Source: Tolypeutes matacus (lineage: Eukaryota; Chordata; Mammalia; Cingulata; Chlamyphoridae). Taken from it: 64,000 bases of DNA. The position numbers and the translations under genes are program-made. The DNA lies in contig JAKSZT010054304.1 of assembly GCA_026826555.1 (NCBI GenBank), positions 32,505,188 through 32,569,187 of the forward strand. The letters are read 5' to 3'. Of this stretch, positions 22,575 through 34,135 are shown piece by piece (positions within the stretch are counted from its first letter, which is position 1; each line of letters begins with the position of its first letter). The notes beneath the pieces are model-generated. The model was not told where the DNA came from. It was given only the letters and a program-made list of their open reading frames with translations, and did not search any database.

Positions 22575-23905
22575 CAGTGATATTTCCCATTTTAGCCATT
22601 TTAATGTGTAAAATTCAGTGGTATTAATTACATTCACAATTTTGTGCTGCCTACAGCAACATCCAATATCCAAATTTTCCATTCCATCAAACAGAAACTC
22701 TCCACCTGTTAAATAATTACTTCCCATTCTCCTTATCTATCCCCCAGCTATGGGCTAATTGTAATCTACTGTCTATCTCTGTGAAGCTGCTTATTCTAGA
22801 TATTTCATAAGTATGAGATCATATAATATTTCTTTTTTGTCTGGCTTATTTCATTCAACATGACAAATTCCAGGTTCATCAATGGTGCAGCGTGTATTCA
22901 AACTTCATTCATTTTTACCATTATTTGCAATATACCGCATTTTTAAAATCCATTCATCTGCTGAAGGGCACTTGTGTTGCTTCCATCTTTTGGCTATTGG
23001 CAATGATGCTTCCATAAACATTGGTGTTCAAGTATTGGTTCAGGTCCCTGCTTTCAATTCTTTTGAGTATATACCATAAAATGGGATTGCTGGGTCATAT
23101 GCTAATTCTGTTTAACTTTATGAGGAGACAACAAACTGATTTCTACCATAGTTGTGCCATTTTCCAATCCCATCAATAATATGCAGGTGTTCCAATGTGT
23201 GAGTGTTTCTTTCCTGGCTGCTGAAGAAAATACCATGCAATGGATTGGCTTTAAAAAATGGGAATTTATTGGCTCATGGTTTTGAGGCTAGGAGAAATCC
23301 CAAATCGAGGTTGTCGCCAAGTGATGTTTCCTCCCAGAGGACTGTGACATTCTGGGGCTGGATGCCTTTGTCCTTTGTTTTTCTGTCAAATGGCAATGCA
23401 CAGGGTGGCCTCTTCTGGCTTCTCAGTTGTGTTGACATTCAGCTTTTGGCTGCTACCTCTGGCTTTCTCTCCATTTGTCTTAATTTCTTTCTGTGTATAA
23501 AGGAATTCAATAATTGGATTAAGATCCTGATTCATTTGGACTACATTTAAACTAAAGTAAATCCATCAAAAGTTCCTATTTACAACGGATTTACACTCAC
23601 AGGAATGGGTTAAGATTAAGAACCTGTTTTTCTGGAAAACATAGCTCTAAGCAATCACAGTCAGCATCCTCACCAACACTTCTTTAATTTTCTGTTTCTT
23701 AAATAATTGTCATTCTAGTTAGTGTGAAGTTGTATCTCATGATTTTAACTTGCATTCCTCTGATGATCAATGATATTGAGCATCTTTTCATATGATTATT
23801 GGCCATATGCATAACTTCTTTGGAGAAATGTGTGTTTAAAACCTTTGCCCATTTTAAATTGAGTTGCTTGTCTTTCAGTTGTATCTTTTACTAATTTTCT
23901 TTTGA
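22575..23905 (-). mobile_element. old L1 (L1M) ORF2 end and 3' UTR, split by an LTR
   Basis: Plus-strand text carries antisense L1 landmarks: TTTCATTCAACATGACAAAT, TCCATTCATCTGCTGAAGGGC, GAGTATATACCATAAAATGGG, ATTGCTGGGTCATATGC, TTTCTACCATAGTTGTGCCA. After the LTR come CACCAACACTTC, TGTGAAGTTGTATCTCATGA and TGATATTGAGCATCTTTTCA. Removing 23204-23659 restores a continuous L1. Confidence 0.9.
23204..23659 (-). mobile_element. MaLR-like LTR inserted in L1
   Basis: TG...CA ends (plus-strand TGTTTCTTTCC to CAATCACA) are flanked by GTGAG (23199-23203) and GTCAG (23660-23664), a 5-bp duplication with one mismatch. The interior has the antisense tail ATGGGAATTTATTGGCTCAT (AATAAATTCCCAT on the minus strand) that is also found in the LTR at 50691-51215. 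The 115-codon open frame is not a gene. Confidence 0.8.
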
Positions 23906-23909
23906 TTTC

Positions 23910-25015
23910 TCTTACAAATCATTCTCAGTCTTCTTTACGCACCCAGATTCTCCCTTTAAATGTTGGCAAAACTGAAAGCGGTATCCAAGGTTCTTTTTTT
24001 GTATCACTTTCTGGCTTTTCCTCAAAGATCTCATATACCACATGGTTCCCGATTTCTCTTTAGATGTTGCTGACTCTGAAAACCATCTCCAAGTCTGCTT
24101 CCAAAAGTACCAAGTCAATGTATCCTTTTGCTTACATGCCTTATATGCATATCAAATGCTCTATGTCTGGAAACCACCTCCTTTCTTTCTGCAAACAACA
24201 AAAATGAATTTTGCTGATTCTACCTACTTAATATTTTACAATATATTGGTCAGCCAAAGGGTGCTGATGCAAAGTACCAGAAATCTGTTGGCTTTTATAA
24301 AGGGTATTTATTTGGGGTAGAAGCTTACAGTCACTAGGCCATAAAGAGTCCAGCTCAAGGAACCATAAGAGGTACTTTCTTACCCAAGTCAATTGACATG
24401 TGATGAAGTAAGATGCAGTCCTGGTCTCTGTAGCTCTGTGGGCCGACTTCTTCTGATCTCAGCAGTAGGATGGCATAGGATTTGTTTCTTTCTGGGCTCC
24501 CTCAGCTCAGTTGCTCTGTTGTCTTCAGCTGTAAACTATCAGGCAAATGGCTCATCTCTCTTCCTGGGGCCACTGGATCAAAGTTCTCACCTCTGCAGTG
24601 TCTATGGAGCTCTCTCTCTTCCTGTGTGTATCTTCTCTGTTTTCTTGAGTGAGTGCCCATTTATATCAGCCCACCAAGAGGGCGGGGACTTAACCTGCCT
24701 TACACCCTAATGATGTGTTGAATCAAAGCCCTAATTTTAACATAATTTAATCAAAGACATCTCTGCTGAATCTAATACAATCAAAGGTTATCACACCCAG
24801 AGGAACAGAACAGTTTACAAACATAACCCTTATGTTTTTTGGGGTTCATCAATAATCTCAAACTGCCACACACAATTTTCTCTTTTTCCCCACTAAACAC
24901 TGCCACTACTCCACCCCAGCCATTTTTACCTTTCAACTGAACTACTGTAAAAATCTACTACCTGATCTTTCTGCATCCGTTTTTCAGACTAGTCCACTCA
25001 TTCCCATTTTGAAGC
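23910..25015 (+). mobile_element. L2 LINE fragment, split by an LTR
   Basis: 23910-24237 (blocks CTCCCTTTAAATGTTGGCA, AAGATCTCATATACCACATGG, AGATGTTGCTGACTCTGAAA) and 24872-25015 (CCAGCCATTTTTACCTTTCA, CTGAACTACTGTAAAAATCTACTACCTG in parts, CCTGATCTTTCTGCATCC) follow successive parts of the L2 reverse-transcriptase to 3' region in sense orientation. The LTR at 24243-24871 separates them. Confidence 0.65.
24243..24871 (-). mobile_element. MaLR-like LTR inserted in L2
   Basis: It is homologous to 2403-3039: shared TCAGCCAAAGGGTGCTGATG, GGTATTTATTTGGGGTAGAAG-type and CTATCAGGCAAATGGCTCAT blocks. ACAAT flanks both sides (24238-24242 and 24872-24876). If that is the true duplication, the LTR ends are one base off the usual TG/CA, so the exact ends are uncertain. 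The 105-codon frame inside is not a gene. Confidence 0.78.
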
Positions 25016-25621
25016 CCCAAATGGAAATATGATTATATGTGTAACAAGGTTTTTTGTATATTTCCATGGAAGAATTTCACCCTTATTTCACATATACTTT
25101 TAAAATAAATTTTCTATACTTAACTAGGCTATACTTCTCTTCCTTTGAAATAATAAAGTTATTCTAGCTCAATATCTTCTTAAAAAGGAATGTTTAATTG
25201 CAACATCTGTTTTAAAATAATGTAATAATAAAAATGCTCTAAATTTCTAACATTAAGAAAATGTTTATATATGTTCAACCTACAATGGAATGCATGAATC
25301 CAATTCAAATTCACTGTATTTAGGAAGAGTATTATCTTAAATTTGAATGTTGATCTCTGTAATGTTTAAAAGAACACATCCTCATTTTTTAATTCTACAT
25401 GCAGAATCATATGGTAGTAAAGTTAGCCTCTTATTGACTAAGAATGCTTATCATTTTTCTTTGCCATAAATATTTCTCTAATTTTAATCCACAAGTAGGA
25501 GCTTTTCAAAACCATATACCTAATGGATTAGAATCTCTGTGTGTTGGAGCTCAGAAGCCTACCATGTTTAGTTATATTTTTGGTAAATCTTATCATCACT
25601 AAAGTTTGAGGACAATTAGAC
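25016..25621. other. anonymous AT-rich DNA
   Basis: No gene or repeat is recognised. Confidence 0.5.
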
Positions 25622-25773
25622 CCTTGCTATTCAAAGTGTACTCCTAGAAACAACAGCATTGTTATCAACTGGAACTCGTTAGAAATGAGAATCTCAGGCC
25701 TCTTCCTTTACCTACTCTATCATAACTAGAATTTTAACAAATCAGTATGCTCATTAAAATTTAAGAAGCAATG
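25622..25773 (-). mobile_element. MER5A hAT-Charlie DNA transposon
   Basis: CCTTGCTATTCAAAGTGTAC, AACTCGTTAGAAATGAGAAT, CTCAGGCCTCTTCCTTTACC and CATTAAAATTTAAGAAGCAATG correspond block by block to antisense MER5A. Confidence 0.88.
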
Positions 25774-28700
25774 ATCTAGATGATAATTTAGGTCTTTTTA
25801 ACTTTGATGTTCATCTGGAGAGATAAAGCCTTAAGAATTTTACTAAAGTCCAAAACTTTAGGGTGTATTGATAAATAACAGAGAAGATTAAATACCAAGA
25901 TTGACAAGTAGAAATTTAGAGTGGGGAAAAATAGTAAGGATTAAATTAGCAAGCTAATGTGTGCTATCTCAATTTTGTATCCTACCATTTCTGGTCATGT
26001 TCCATGAGTAATTATGGTTTTGAATTGCAAATACACAAGGCAGATATTTTTCGTGAAAAAAATATCATGCTCAAAGCCCTTAAATGGAGAAGTTATTTAT
26101 TTATTATAGAAATGCAAGTAGGTCATTGTGTTGGCCTATTAAACATGACACAGGCTTAGGAAAAATGAGTCTAGAACACATAAGCTTATTCATATAGGTC
26201 CTGAATAACATGAAAACAAATGTAGATTTAGACTGATCACAACAGGGAACTAATGACACACAAATTTTAATTTTTAGTCATTCTAGAGTTGAGAGAAAGA
26301 AAAAAGGAAACCATTTAAGAGAATAATTTAAGCAAGAGAAAAAATCTTGAGTTAAGGCAAGAAGAGCGTTATAAGAAAATATTTTAATTTATAAATGTCA
26401 AATTGGTGACAGATAAAACATGCGTGTTCAGGGAGAAGTAGTTGAGTAAAACTGAAATTTCTCACTGGAAGGATCATTTCTTTGTTGTTTTTGGTCTGAG
26501 CTGCAGATTGACGGTGTGGAAGGAGATAATGAGATCAGTGTTCGTCAATCTTATCGGAGATATTTCTGGCAAATTCAACATGAAGTGTGAAACTCAGAAG
26601 AGAATTGTATATGGAATTACAGGTTTCATAATACTGGAACTGGGCAATAGGTAAAGTCATTGATGATTCCCTTTGGTAGGCATATGCTAAGAGAAAACTG
26701 AAATTAGAACCTTGAGAAATATCAACAAATAAAGAGTTGGTGGAAGAAAAGATGCAAAAAGAAAAGATTGAGAATGAGAAGTCAAGGGTTGAGTAACAAG
26801 ATGGTATTGTCAAATACTATCAACTTCCTCAAAGAGAGTAACTAAAACTAAAAAAGACCATAAGTATTTTTTTTTTTTTACTTTTTTCCTTAGTAGCATG
26901 CTAGAGCTGAAAATTCTGCTTGCCCAGGAACAAATAAGAATTGCAAATGCGGAGTCCATTTTCCGAGTTTAATGATGACAAAGAAAGAGATGGAACAATA
27001 GATTTAGTATGTGGCTGCATGTAGATTTCTTTTTCCTGAAGGCTGATTTTAGCTTCTTTTGATTAAAGTTATGCAGTTGGTTATTGGTTGGATATGCCTA
27101 TTCTCTGATGCCTACCCAAGATCAGGCCTAGACTTGTACAGCTAGAAAAGTTTTCTACTTTCATTTTTTTGCAGATGATCAGTACTTAGGATTTGATACC
27201 AACCAAAATCATTTTTGAAAAATATAAATATGCCATTTCTGATCTATTTTAATAAAAATTCCCAATTCTTGGAATATTAGACCTTTATTTACTGTGTGAT
27301 CCACTACACTAAATGAGTGCCTTAATTGCATGCCTTGCTAACCAAACCAGCTTCAAATGAAGTTCGTTTTCCAACACTGTTATTACGCTATAGAACAACT
27401 TCTGGTAAGTTAATGTTGTTCCATTATTTATTTTCCTCAGCAAGAGCGAGGAATTTCTTTGAGAAGATACATTAGGTTGACCTTGAAATTCTGCCATTAT
27501 AGTTGTATTTTATATTCACAACTTTATTTATATGTTTTTGAGAATGTAGTCGAAAGACTATATTACAATAGAAAGATCCAAACATTTTAAAAGATTCTAC
27601 AGTATTCACTTTTCTCCATTCCAACCTGTCAGTAAATTTAAGAAAAGCCAGTATGTCAAAGTTATTTGAGTAATGAATGACTGGCAAAATGCAGTTTTTT
27701 TTCTCAAAATCTATTCCTTAAAAAGCTACATCCTTCATAGTTGGATGAAATAACACAACAAAATTCCATAAATTACCTCATTTCTTTGCCATGATATCAC
27801 ATCATCTGTTGCCAAAACAATATATCATACCCTATTGCATTACCTAACTCACCAGAAATTGTGATTCATTCTTCTTATTTCTCAGTCATTTTATAACTTA
27901 TTGGAGTGTCTTTGAAATTATTGAGGATACTTTTAGATTTTATTAAGCACAGGGATTCTTGGGGACCATAATAAAAATGGAGAAAGAAAGTACAAATAAC
28001 CAAGTAAGTTACACATCTGCCTCCAAATTCTCTTCTTTGTTGAAACATTGAGTTGAGAGCTCTTCCAGGTACCTCATGCTTTAAAACTAACCATTCTTCT
28101 CCTACAATATAGTGTCAGAATTTTTTATTATGGGGAAGGCAAAACATATATTTTCACTTGTGGGAGAGTATCTTACCATATATCTAAATAATATAAAAAT
28201 TGTGTTGCAAATGTCCTCATATATAAATATAAATTTGACCAAAGCCTGGGAAAGGAAATATTCCTAGGAAGAATGAATGGGAGAGACTAAGTCAAACCTG
28301 CTGAGAATTCAGTAAGTAGAAAAATAAATATTTACTGTTGGATGTGGAAAATTTACGTTTTGTAGACATTGATAAACACACATAAACACACTCACTAGCA
28401 GTTCTGTTTTCAGTCTCATGGAGAGCAAGCTGAGGGGATAATGGGAAGTTTTGAAGTGAAAATAACAAGTTTACAAAACACAAACAAGGCTTATAACATG
28501 TTCATGAGTATTCTGGAAATGATTTGATCTAATTTATCCTGATAATCTTGAGGGAAGAAACTGCTTATTGTTTCTTCCTTTTTTTCTCCATTTTCTCAAA
28601 CATGGTTAAAAAAAACAAAACAAAATTAAGGCCTGTTGTTCATGAGAGTAGCCATTGCTATCTATATATTTCTCAAGGAAAGGAAGACTGTAGAAGCTGA

Positions 28701-29759
28701 AAATTCTTCTCTCCACTCTGTTTGGGGAGGAAACCATCCTCCTTGACAGTAATTAAGTGAAAGCAGTAAAGTCAAGTCAGCAGATTGTCATATTGCTACA
28801 TTCCCAATTCTGTTTCTGAACTACCAACTACAGCTTGAGCTCTGCTGTCTCTGGGTCCAGGAAGTTATTCCTAGAGAGGTACTAAATGAGACAATGTGCC
28901 TACTTACTCAATCATTCATACTGACTTGTGACTATGGCATCAAGAATTCTTCATGCTTTCAGGCTAGTCGTGACATATGTGCAAAAAATCAGAAATCCTG
29001 CCTCTGTTCTCTCTTTAATACACCCAGGATCCTCTCCCCAAAACTTTCTGGCAGGGGTCATGCAGTGATGCTTCTGTGCTGGGTCTGGCAAGGATGTTTG
29101 TATTTCCTTTTCTTTCTGTCATTGTGTTGCTATAATATGGACAATGGCCTGGACAACTTCATTTGAATACCGTTCAGGCTTTCTTTCTTCTAAAAGAACA
29201 AAAATAATATTTGTTTTATATGAGAAGAGAGCTAATGCTCTAATTTTCATGTCTTAATGCCTCTTGCTGTTAAGCTGAACTCTGTAATTTTTCCCACACT
29301 CTTTTTTTTTTTTTACTTTTAACTCTAAGTTTTGACTGAACATGTATTTCTTGAATTACTCTTTGCTTATTCCTAAGAATTTATAATATGTTAAAATTTC
29401 CACTTAATTTCAACGCACCATCTGCTAGCTGTGTCTTAACCCTACTCCTGGATATCACCCAAGCACATAATCCTTAAAATAACTTAATTCCCTCAGTTTC
29501 TTCTTTTAAAAAGCTATTGTTTCCCCCATTATATAAAATTTCAAATAAATACCATCTAAAGTAGTGGCATAGCAGTATTATTATCTTTTAGATTAGAAAA
29601 CCATTTAAATTTCTATATTTTAATATTTTTGATAGAAAGTATTGTATTCAAATATCTTTATATTCTCTTACATTTTCCATATTTGAAGTTGTTATTATGG
29701 AACAACTTTAGTGTGGCCTCATGCATGCCACTCTATGAAATGTTCCTTTATCATTATAG
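25774..29759. other. anonymous DNA, about 4 kb
   Basis: No supported gene. Short open frames (60-92 codons) at 25959-26159, 26442-26813, 27309-27687, 28292-28483 and 28894-29166 have no motif or splice context I can defend. T-runs lie at 26868-26879 and about 29306-29317. This is the longest repeat-poor block in the left half of the window. Confidence 0.5.
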
Positions 29760-29975
29760 ATAAATGAGACACAGGTACTCTTGGCTTTTGAATATCTGTG
29801 TTCTAATCCTGGCTCTTGTATTTAATATCAATAAATTGGTCAAATTGCTTAACTTCTCTAAGTTCCAGATTTCTTATCTTTAAAATAAGGAGACTAATAT
29901 TATACTCCCCATAAAGTTTGGACATGATGTTTAGTAATTCTCATAACTTGACTAGCATCTGGAAAATAGTCAATG
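29760..29975 (+). mobile_element. MIR SINE
   Basis: GTGTTCTAATCCTGGCTCTT, TTGGTCAAATTGCTTAACTTC, ATTTCTTATCTTTAAAATAAGG and a TTCTCATAACTTGACTAGCA region follow the sense MIR consensus order. Confidence 0.85.
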
Positions 29976-30059
29976 CATTATCTTGTACTCTTTGCTTTGT
30001 AATTACTTATTCGTGTGTTCATGATTCTGTTTGTTACTTCTCTCTTTATGTTGAAATAA

Positions 30060-30165
30060 TTGGTCCTTATGACTGGATTATAACCTCTCAGAGGGCCTTG
30101 AATTTCCATTTATCTCTGTATTATCTGTGTAGAATAGGGACATGTTTTTGATGTATACTGCTTTG
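30060..30165 (+). mobile_element. possible L2 3' end
   Basis: TGGATTATAACCTCTCAGAG, GGCCTTGAATTTCCATTTAT, CTCTGTATTATCTGTGTAGA resemble the L2 terminal region (CTGTAAGCTCCTTGAGGGCAGG..TATCTCTGTATCCC). Confidence 0.45.
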
Positions 30166-31157
30166 CTTTTCTATTGTATAGCACAAGAGCATTATTCAAC
30201 TAATATTTACTAAGTGAAGGACTGTTCTATAAATGAAACTTTTTTCTATTAAGTCAGATCTTTTAAAGCTTTCCTTACAATTTGGATTGCCTTATAGTCA
30301 CTTAGAAACTGACAACTTTGAAGAATGATGAATCCTTACTTATCTAAGTTTTCTAAAAACAACACCAAATGATAAAAGCTCAGTGTTTCATGTAGCATAT
30401 AATTTAGCTTGCTTTCCACTTATTTTAAATAGACAGAATAAAATTGAAAGAGTAAACTTACAGCATTGTTAACCCTAATATTTGTCATATAAAATTCTAT
30501 AAAGTACTTAATTTGCATTCATGGGCAATAACTAGATGGCTATGGAAAACAATTTCCATAAGGTGGTTTATTTCCATTCTTTTCAAGGTGTGGCTTCCTA
30601 GACAAACAATTTTCTATAACAGTGATAATTTATGTGATTAGATATTTTCTTATACCAGGTCATGAAATTAATTTTCATCTTAATTAGTGCCCACAGCAAT
30701 GATTATATTAATAATCCATGTAGCTAATTGCATGTTGCTAAGTTAGTTGTATTGCATTTTGGGGACTGCTAAATTCCAAGGTCAGGATGTCTCCTCATCA
30801 GTATCTAGTAACTGATTTAATGTAATAATGAATAAAATAGTTTATATTTGTTAATCCAAAATTACCTATATTGTCAGAATTCCATTGGCATGTATCATTG
30901 TCCTTAAGGGTGTTGTAATCAATTACTTCAGTTTCAGATCTTATTTTCCATGACTCCAAGGTTTATTAGGATCTCACAGCCTGACATAGGCTAACCAAAC
31001 TCATAGAACACTAATTTATTAAATAGAAGTCCAACATAATCCTTTTCCATGAGAATTATACTTACCTAGGTATCCTTCCTCTTGTTTCCCATAAACTTAT
31101 TCTTTCCCATTCAAGGAAACTTATTTAGGAAGCCAACTTAATGCCATTATTTCTTTT
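30166..31157. other. anonymous AT-rich DNA
   Basis: No gene or repeat is recognised. Confidence 0.5.
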
Positions 31158-31575
31158 TTTTTTTTTTTTTCAGATTTATTTTATTTTATTTATCCCCTGC
31201 CACTTGTGCTCGCTGTCTGCTTTCTGTGTCCATTCGCTGCATGTTCTTCTGTGTCTGCTTGTCCTCTATTCTCATCTTCTCTTTAGGAGGTCTGGGAATC
31301 TATTTTGGGGCCTTCTGATATGGGAAAGAGGCACTCAATCACTTGAGCCACCTCAGCTCCCTGGTTTGTTGTGTCTCTCATTGTCCTTTTCTCTGCATAT
31401 CTTTTTGGTGTTGTTGTTGCGTCTTGTGCCAGCTCTCCACATGGGCCATCTCTCCACGTGGGCCTGCTCTCCGCGTGGGCCCTCTTGCCTTCACTAGGAG
31501 GCTCCAGGAATCAAACCGGGAACCTCCCACATGGTAGACAGGAGTCCAATTGCTTGAGCCACATCTGCTTCTTTA
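31158..31575 (-). mobile_element. dimeric tRNA-derived SINE (armadillo DAS-like)
   Basis: On the minus strand there is a tRNA-like head with A-box GTGGCTCAAGCAATTGG and B-box GGTTCCCGGTTTGATTCC, a triplicated 17-bp spacer motif, and a second head (GTGGCTCAAGTGATTGAGTG..ATAGATTCCCAGACCTCC). A shared tail (GAGCACAAGTGGCAGGGGAT) and an A-run follow. ATTTCTTTT at 31149-31157 and 31576-31584 is a 9-bp target duplication. RNA polymerase III transcription and L1-driven movement are expected for the class. The 118-, 71- and 64-codon plus-strand frames here are antisense artefacts. Confidence 0.9.
31431..31481 (-). repeat. three tandem 17-bp units within the SINE
   Basis: Units at 31431-31447, 31448-31464 and 31465-31481 (plus-strand pattern N2CTCTCC-N3-TGGGCC) differ mainly at CpG sites: CACATGGG, CACGTGGG, CGCGTGGG. 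Confidence 0.85.
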
Positions 31576-32354
31576 ATTTCTTTTGAAGAATAAAAAGTCA
31601 AAAAGAATGTGATATGAAACAAACAAATTTCATAAAACCATAATCCTTAAATGGTAATAAATATATTCAGTCCAGTTTTCCACTGTAGATTAACTACATA
31701 ATGTATATTATCTCCTTAAAAGATAGTTGTCTTTATTTTCTTGAAAATTATTAAGAATCAAAGCACCTCCCTTTCATTTAGCATACTGCTTCATGACATT
31801 GTATCCACAATCCAGGTTATAAATGACCTCCTCAATATGAGGGAATTGAATTCTCTTCATCTTTCTCCACAGGCTCTACTACCCATGTGTTTCATCATTA
31901 CAGTCAGTTCTCATCAAAATCCAGTATATCTTCCTCACTTCATTTTTAGTACACAATGGCAAAGAGAGACCGAGTAAACTGAGTTTTGTCCTGAAGTACC
32001 ATTAGAGAAGTTCTTGAACCTGAACACTACCATATCCAAGCTTGCAGAGGCTTATTCATATTGTCCTTAAGCAAACAGCTTGTCACATTTTGTGCTGTTA
32101 TCACTGTTTCTAGTTGAGAGAAATGGATGGGAATAGAATGTTGATTCCAAAGATTGAAAGGGAAAAAAGTTATTCTAAAATATAGAAGGAGTGTTCACAG
32201 AAAAAGAAAGAAAGAACATCTTCAAAGAATACGACAGTTTATTTGTGGGGGGGGGGGAGGAATGGGGAAATCTTATTTTTTTCCTTAAGTCTTAATTAGT
32301 TAAAGAATATATATTGATTATTAAAAATGTTTGGCAATAGAGAAAAATACTGGA
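31576..32354. other. anonymous DNA with a G-run
   Basis: No gene. A run of about 11 G lies near 32248-32258. The 78-codon frame at 31741-31977 has no motif. Confidence 0.5.
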
Positions 32355-33555
32355 AAAAAGAAACAGGTTAAAGCTGGACTTTTGAACTTCTGGCTTTGCT
32401 GCAATGTGTAAAGAACATGCAAGTTGCCACTCCTGACCTTACAACAAGAAAAAGATGGGCTACCAGAAAATCAACAATTTTCCTTGAACTCATAAGAGAA
32501 TCAAGATCACAGAGCAAACTGTCACCCCAAAACTTCACCACAAATATGGGCAAGAACGCATCCAGAAAGCTACAGCCAAGATCTGCTTAAATGGAGCAGA
32601 AGTTTCTGAAACCATAAACTGGTAGTAACACATAAGTGGTCATTGAAGAATTCAGGAAAATAAGTATGGATTAATGTAAGAGGGGAAACTCCTAGAATTT
32701 GTAGTCTTGGGGGAGGGGAGGCAGAAAGGTGTGTGTTGGGGGGACATACTTTCATGTGTTTACTCCAGGAAACTATCAGGTCCTCACAGTGATAATATAA
32801 GGTAAAAAATTCTTAGCTCTAGCAGGGGAAGGATAAGAGTAATCGTTGTGAAATACTCCTAGAGACTTCTTCATAATATAGGGCTATTCTCCAAAGGAAA
32901 GTTATTGCCAGAGCCTTATCTCTTCTGGGGTTAGGACACTCTTCCCATTCCACTATATAGCTGTCCTACCTCACCTAAAGAGAAAAAGGAAAATCAATAG
33001 GGATCAGTTATCAAGGAAATAGATTGGGAATGTTGCAGCCAGGGAAGGCATTATGAAACCAGGTGTAGGGAAGATCTATTATTGCTGAAGCAATTGTGAA
33101 GGTCACAGCAAAGACATGAACTAAAAAATAAATAAATAAATAAATAAAATTGATATTTAATTGTAAGGTAATAGAACGCTCCCCTTCTCTCTCCACCTTT
33201 CCACAACACCAATAGGGTTCGAGTATTGTAATAATAGATTACAACTGAAAGAGCTATAAGACACAGACTCCCTCTGAGAGGGAGTATTTAGGAAAACACA
33301 AAGTCAAGATGGGAGAATAAAACAGGACAACAAACAAATTTGAAGTCTCTGGCAGTTACTGGTAAAGCAAACTTAAATACAACCCAGCTTCTGACCAGAT
33401 TAACATATATCTTCACATTAAAGGTCTAATTTCCTCAGTTCTTGTTACTTAAAATAAAATGTTTGTCTTTCAACAAAAAATTACAAGGCATATCAAAAGA
33501 CAAGGAAAAGAAAATCCTCTGAAGAAACAAAGCAATCATCAGAACCAGATGCAAA
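32355..33555 (+). mobile_element. ancient L1 5' region (5' UTR up to near ORF1)
   Basis: GAACTTCTGGCTTTGCTGCA, ACAAGAAAAAGATGGGCTAC, GCAAGAACGCATCCAGAAAGC, CATAAGTGGTCATTGAAGAA, and at the end AGGCATATCAAAAGACAAGG and AGCAATCATCAGAACCAGAT match my recollection of old eutherian L1/HAL1 5' regions upstream of ORF1. No coding frame remains. The family assignment is from memory. Confidence 0.55.
33126..33149 (+). repeat. (AATA)n microsatellite
   Basis: About five perfect AAAT units within the ancient L1 fragment. Confidence 0.85.
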
Positions 33556-33579
33556 TATATTTTTAATTAGTTAAAAAGA

Positions 33580-34135
33580 GTAGATGTTTTTATTATGTAC
33601 TTCTCAAACATACAGAAAATAGAAAAAAAAAACAGTACAATGAACAAAGATTGAATAATTAACATTTTGCCATATATGCTTCATGGACACACCCTCATCT
33701 ACATTTTACTAAACCATTTAAACTATATTAAAGACATTATAACATTTCTCTCCTAAATACTCCAGCATGAAAAATTTTTTTCTAAAAAAGAACATTTTCC
33801 TATAAACTACAATACTCTTATCACAGCTCATAAAATTAAAAATAATTACCTCATTTTAAATACAGCCCATTTTCAAATTTCCTCAGTGTTTCCCATCTTT
33901 TATAGATGGTTTTATAAACCTGGGTGCAATCCAAGATTCCACATTCCTTATAGACCTTGTGTCTTTTAAGCCCCTTTGAATCCAGAACAGTTACCCACCC
34001 TACCTCCTTTTTCCTTTTATGGCATTGTTTTTTTGAAGAAATGAGGCCAGTTATTTTCTACAATGCTCCATATTCTAGCTGTCTCATCATTTCTTTTGTG
34101 TCATTTAACCTGTTCCTTTATACCTTCTGTTTACC
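33580..34135 (-). mobile_element. old L1-like 3' fragment, antisense
   Basis: CTCCTAAATACTCCAGCATG, AAATTTCCTCAGTGTTTCCC, TGTGTCTTTTAAGCCCCTTTG, AGAACAGTTACCCACCC and GAGGCCAGTTATTTTCTACA follow the order of a common ancient LINE 3' region that I recall as L1ME-type. The exact family is uncertain. Confidence 0.5.

Noticed and set aside
31141..31586. 118-codon hydrophobic frame and overlapping frames
   Set aside because: Antisense translation of the dimeric SINE.
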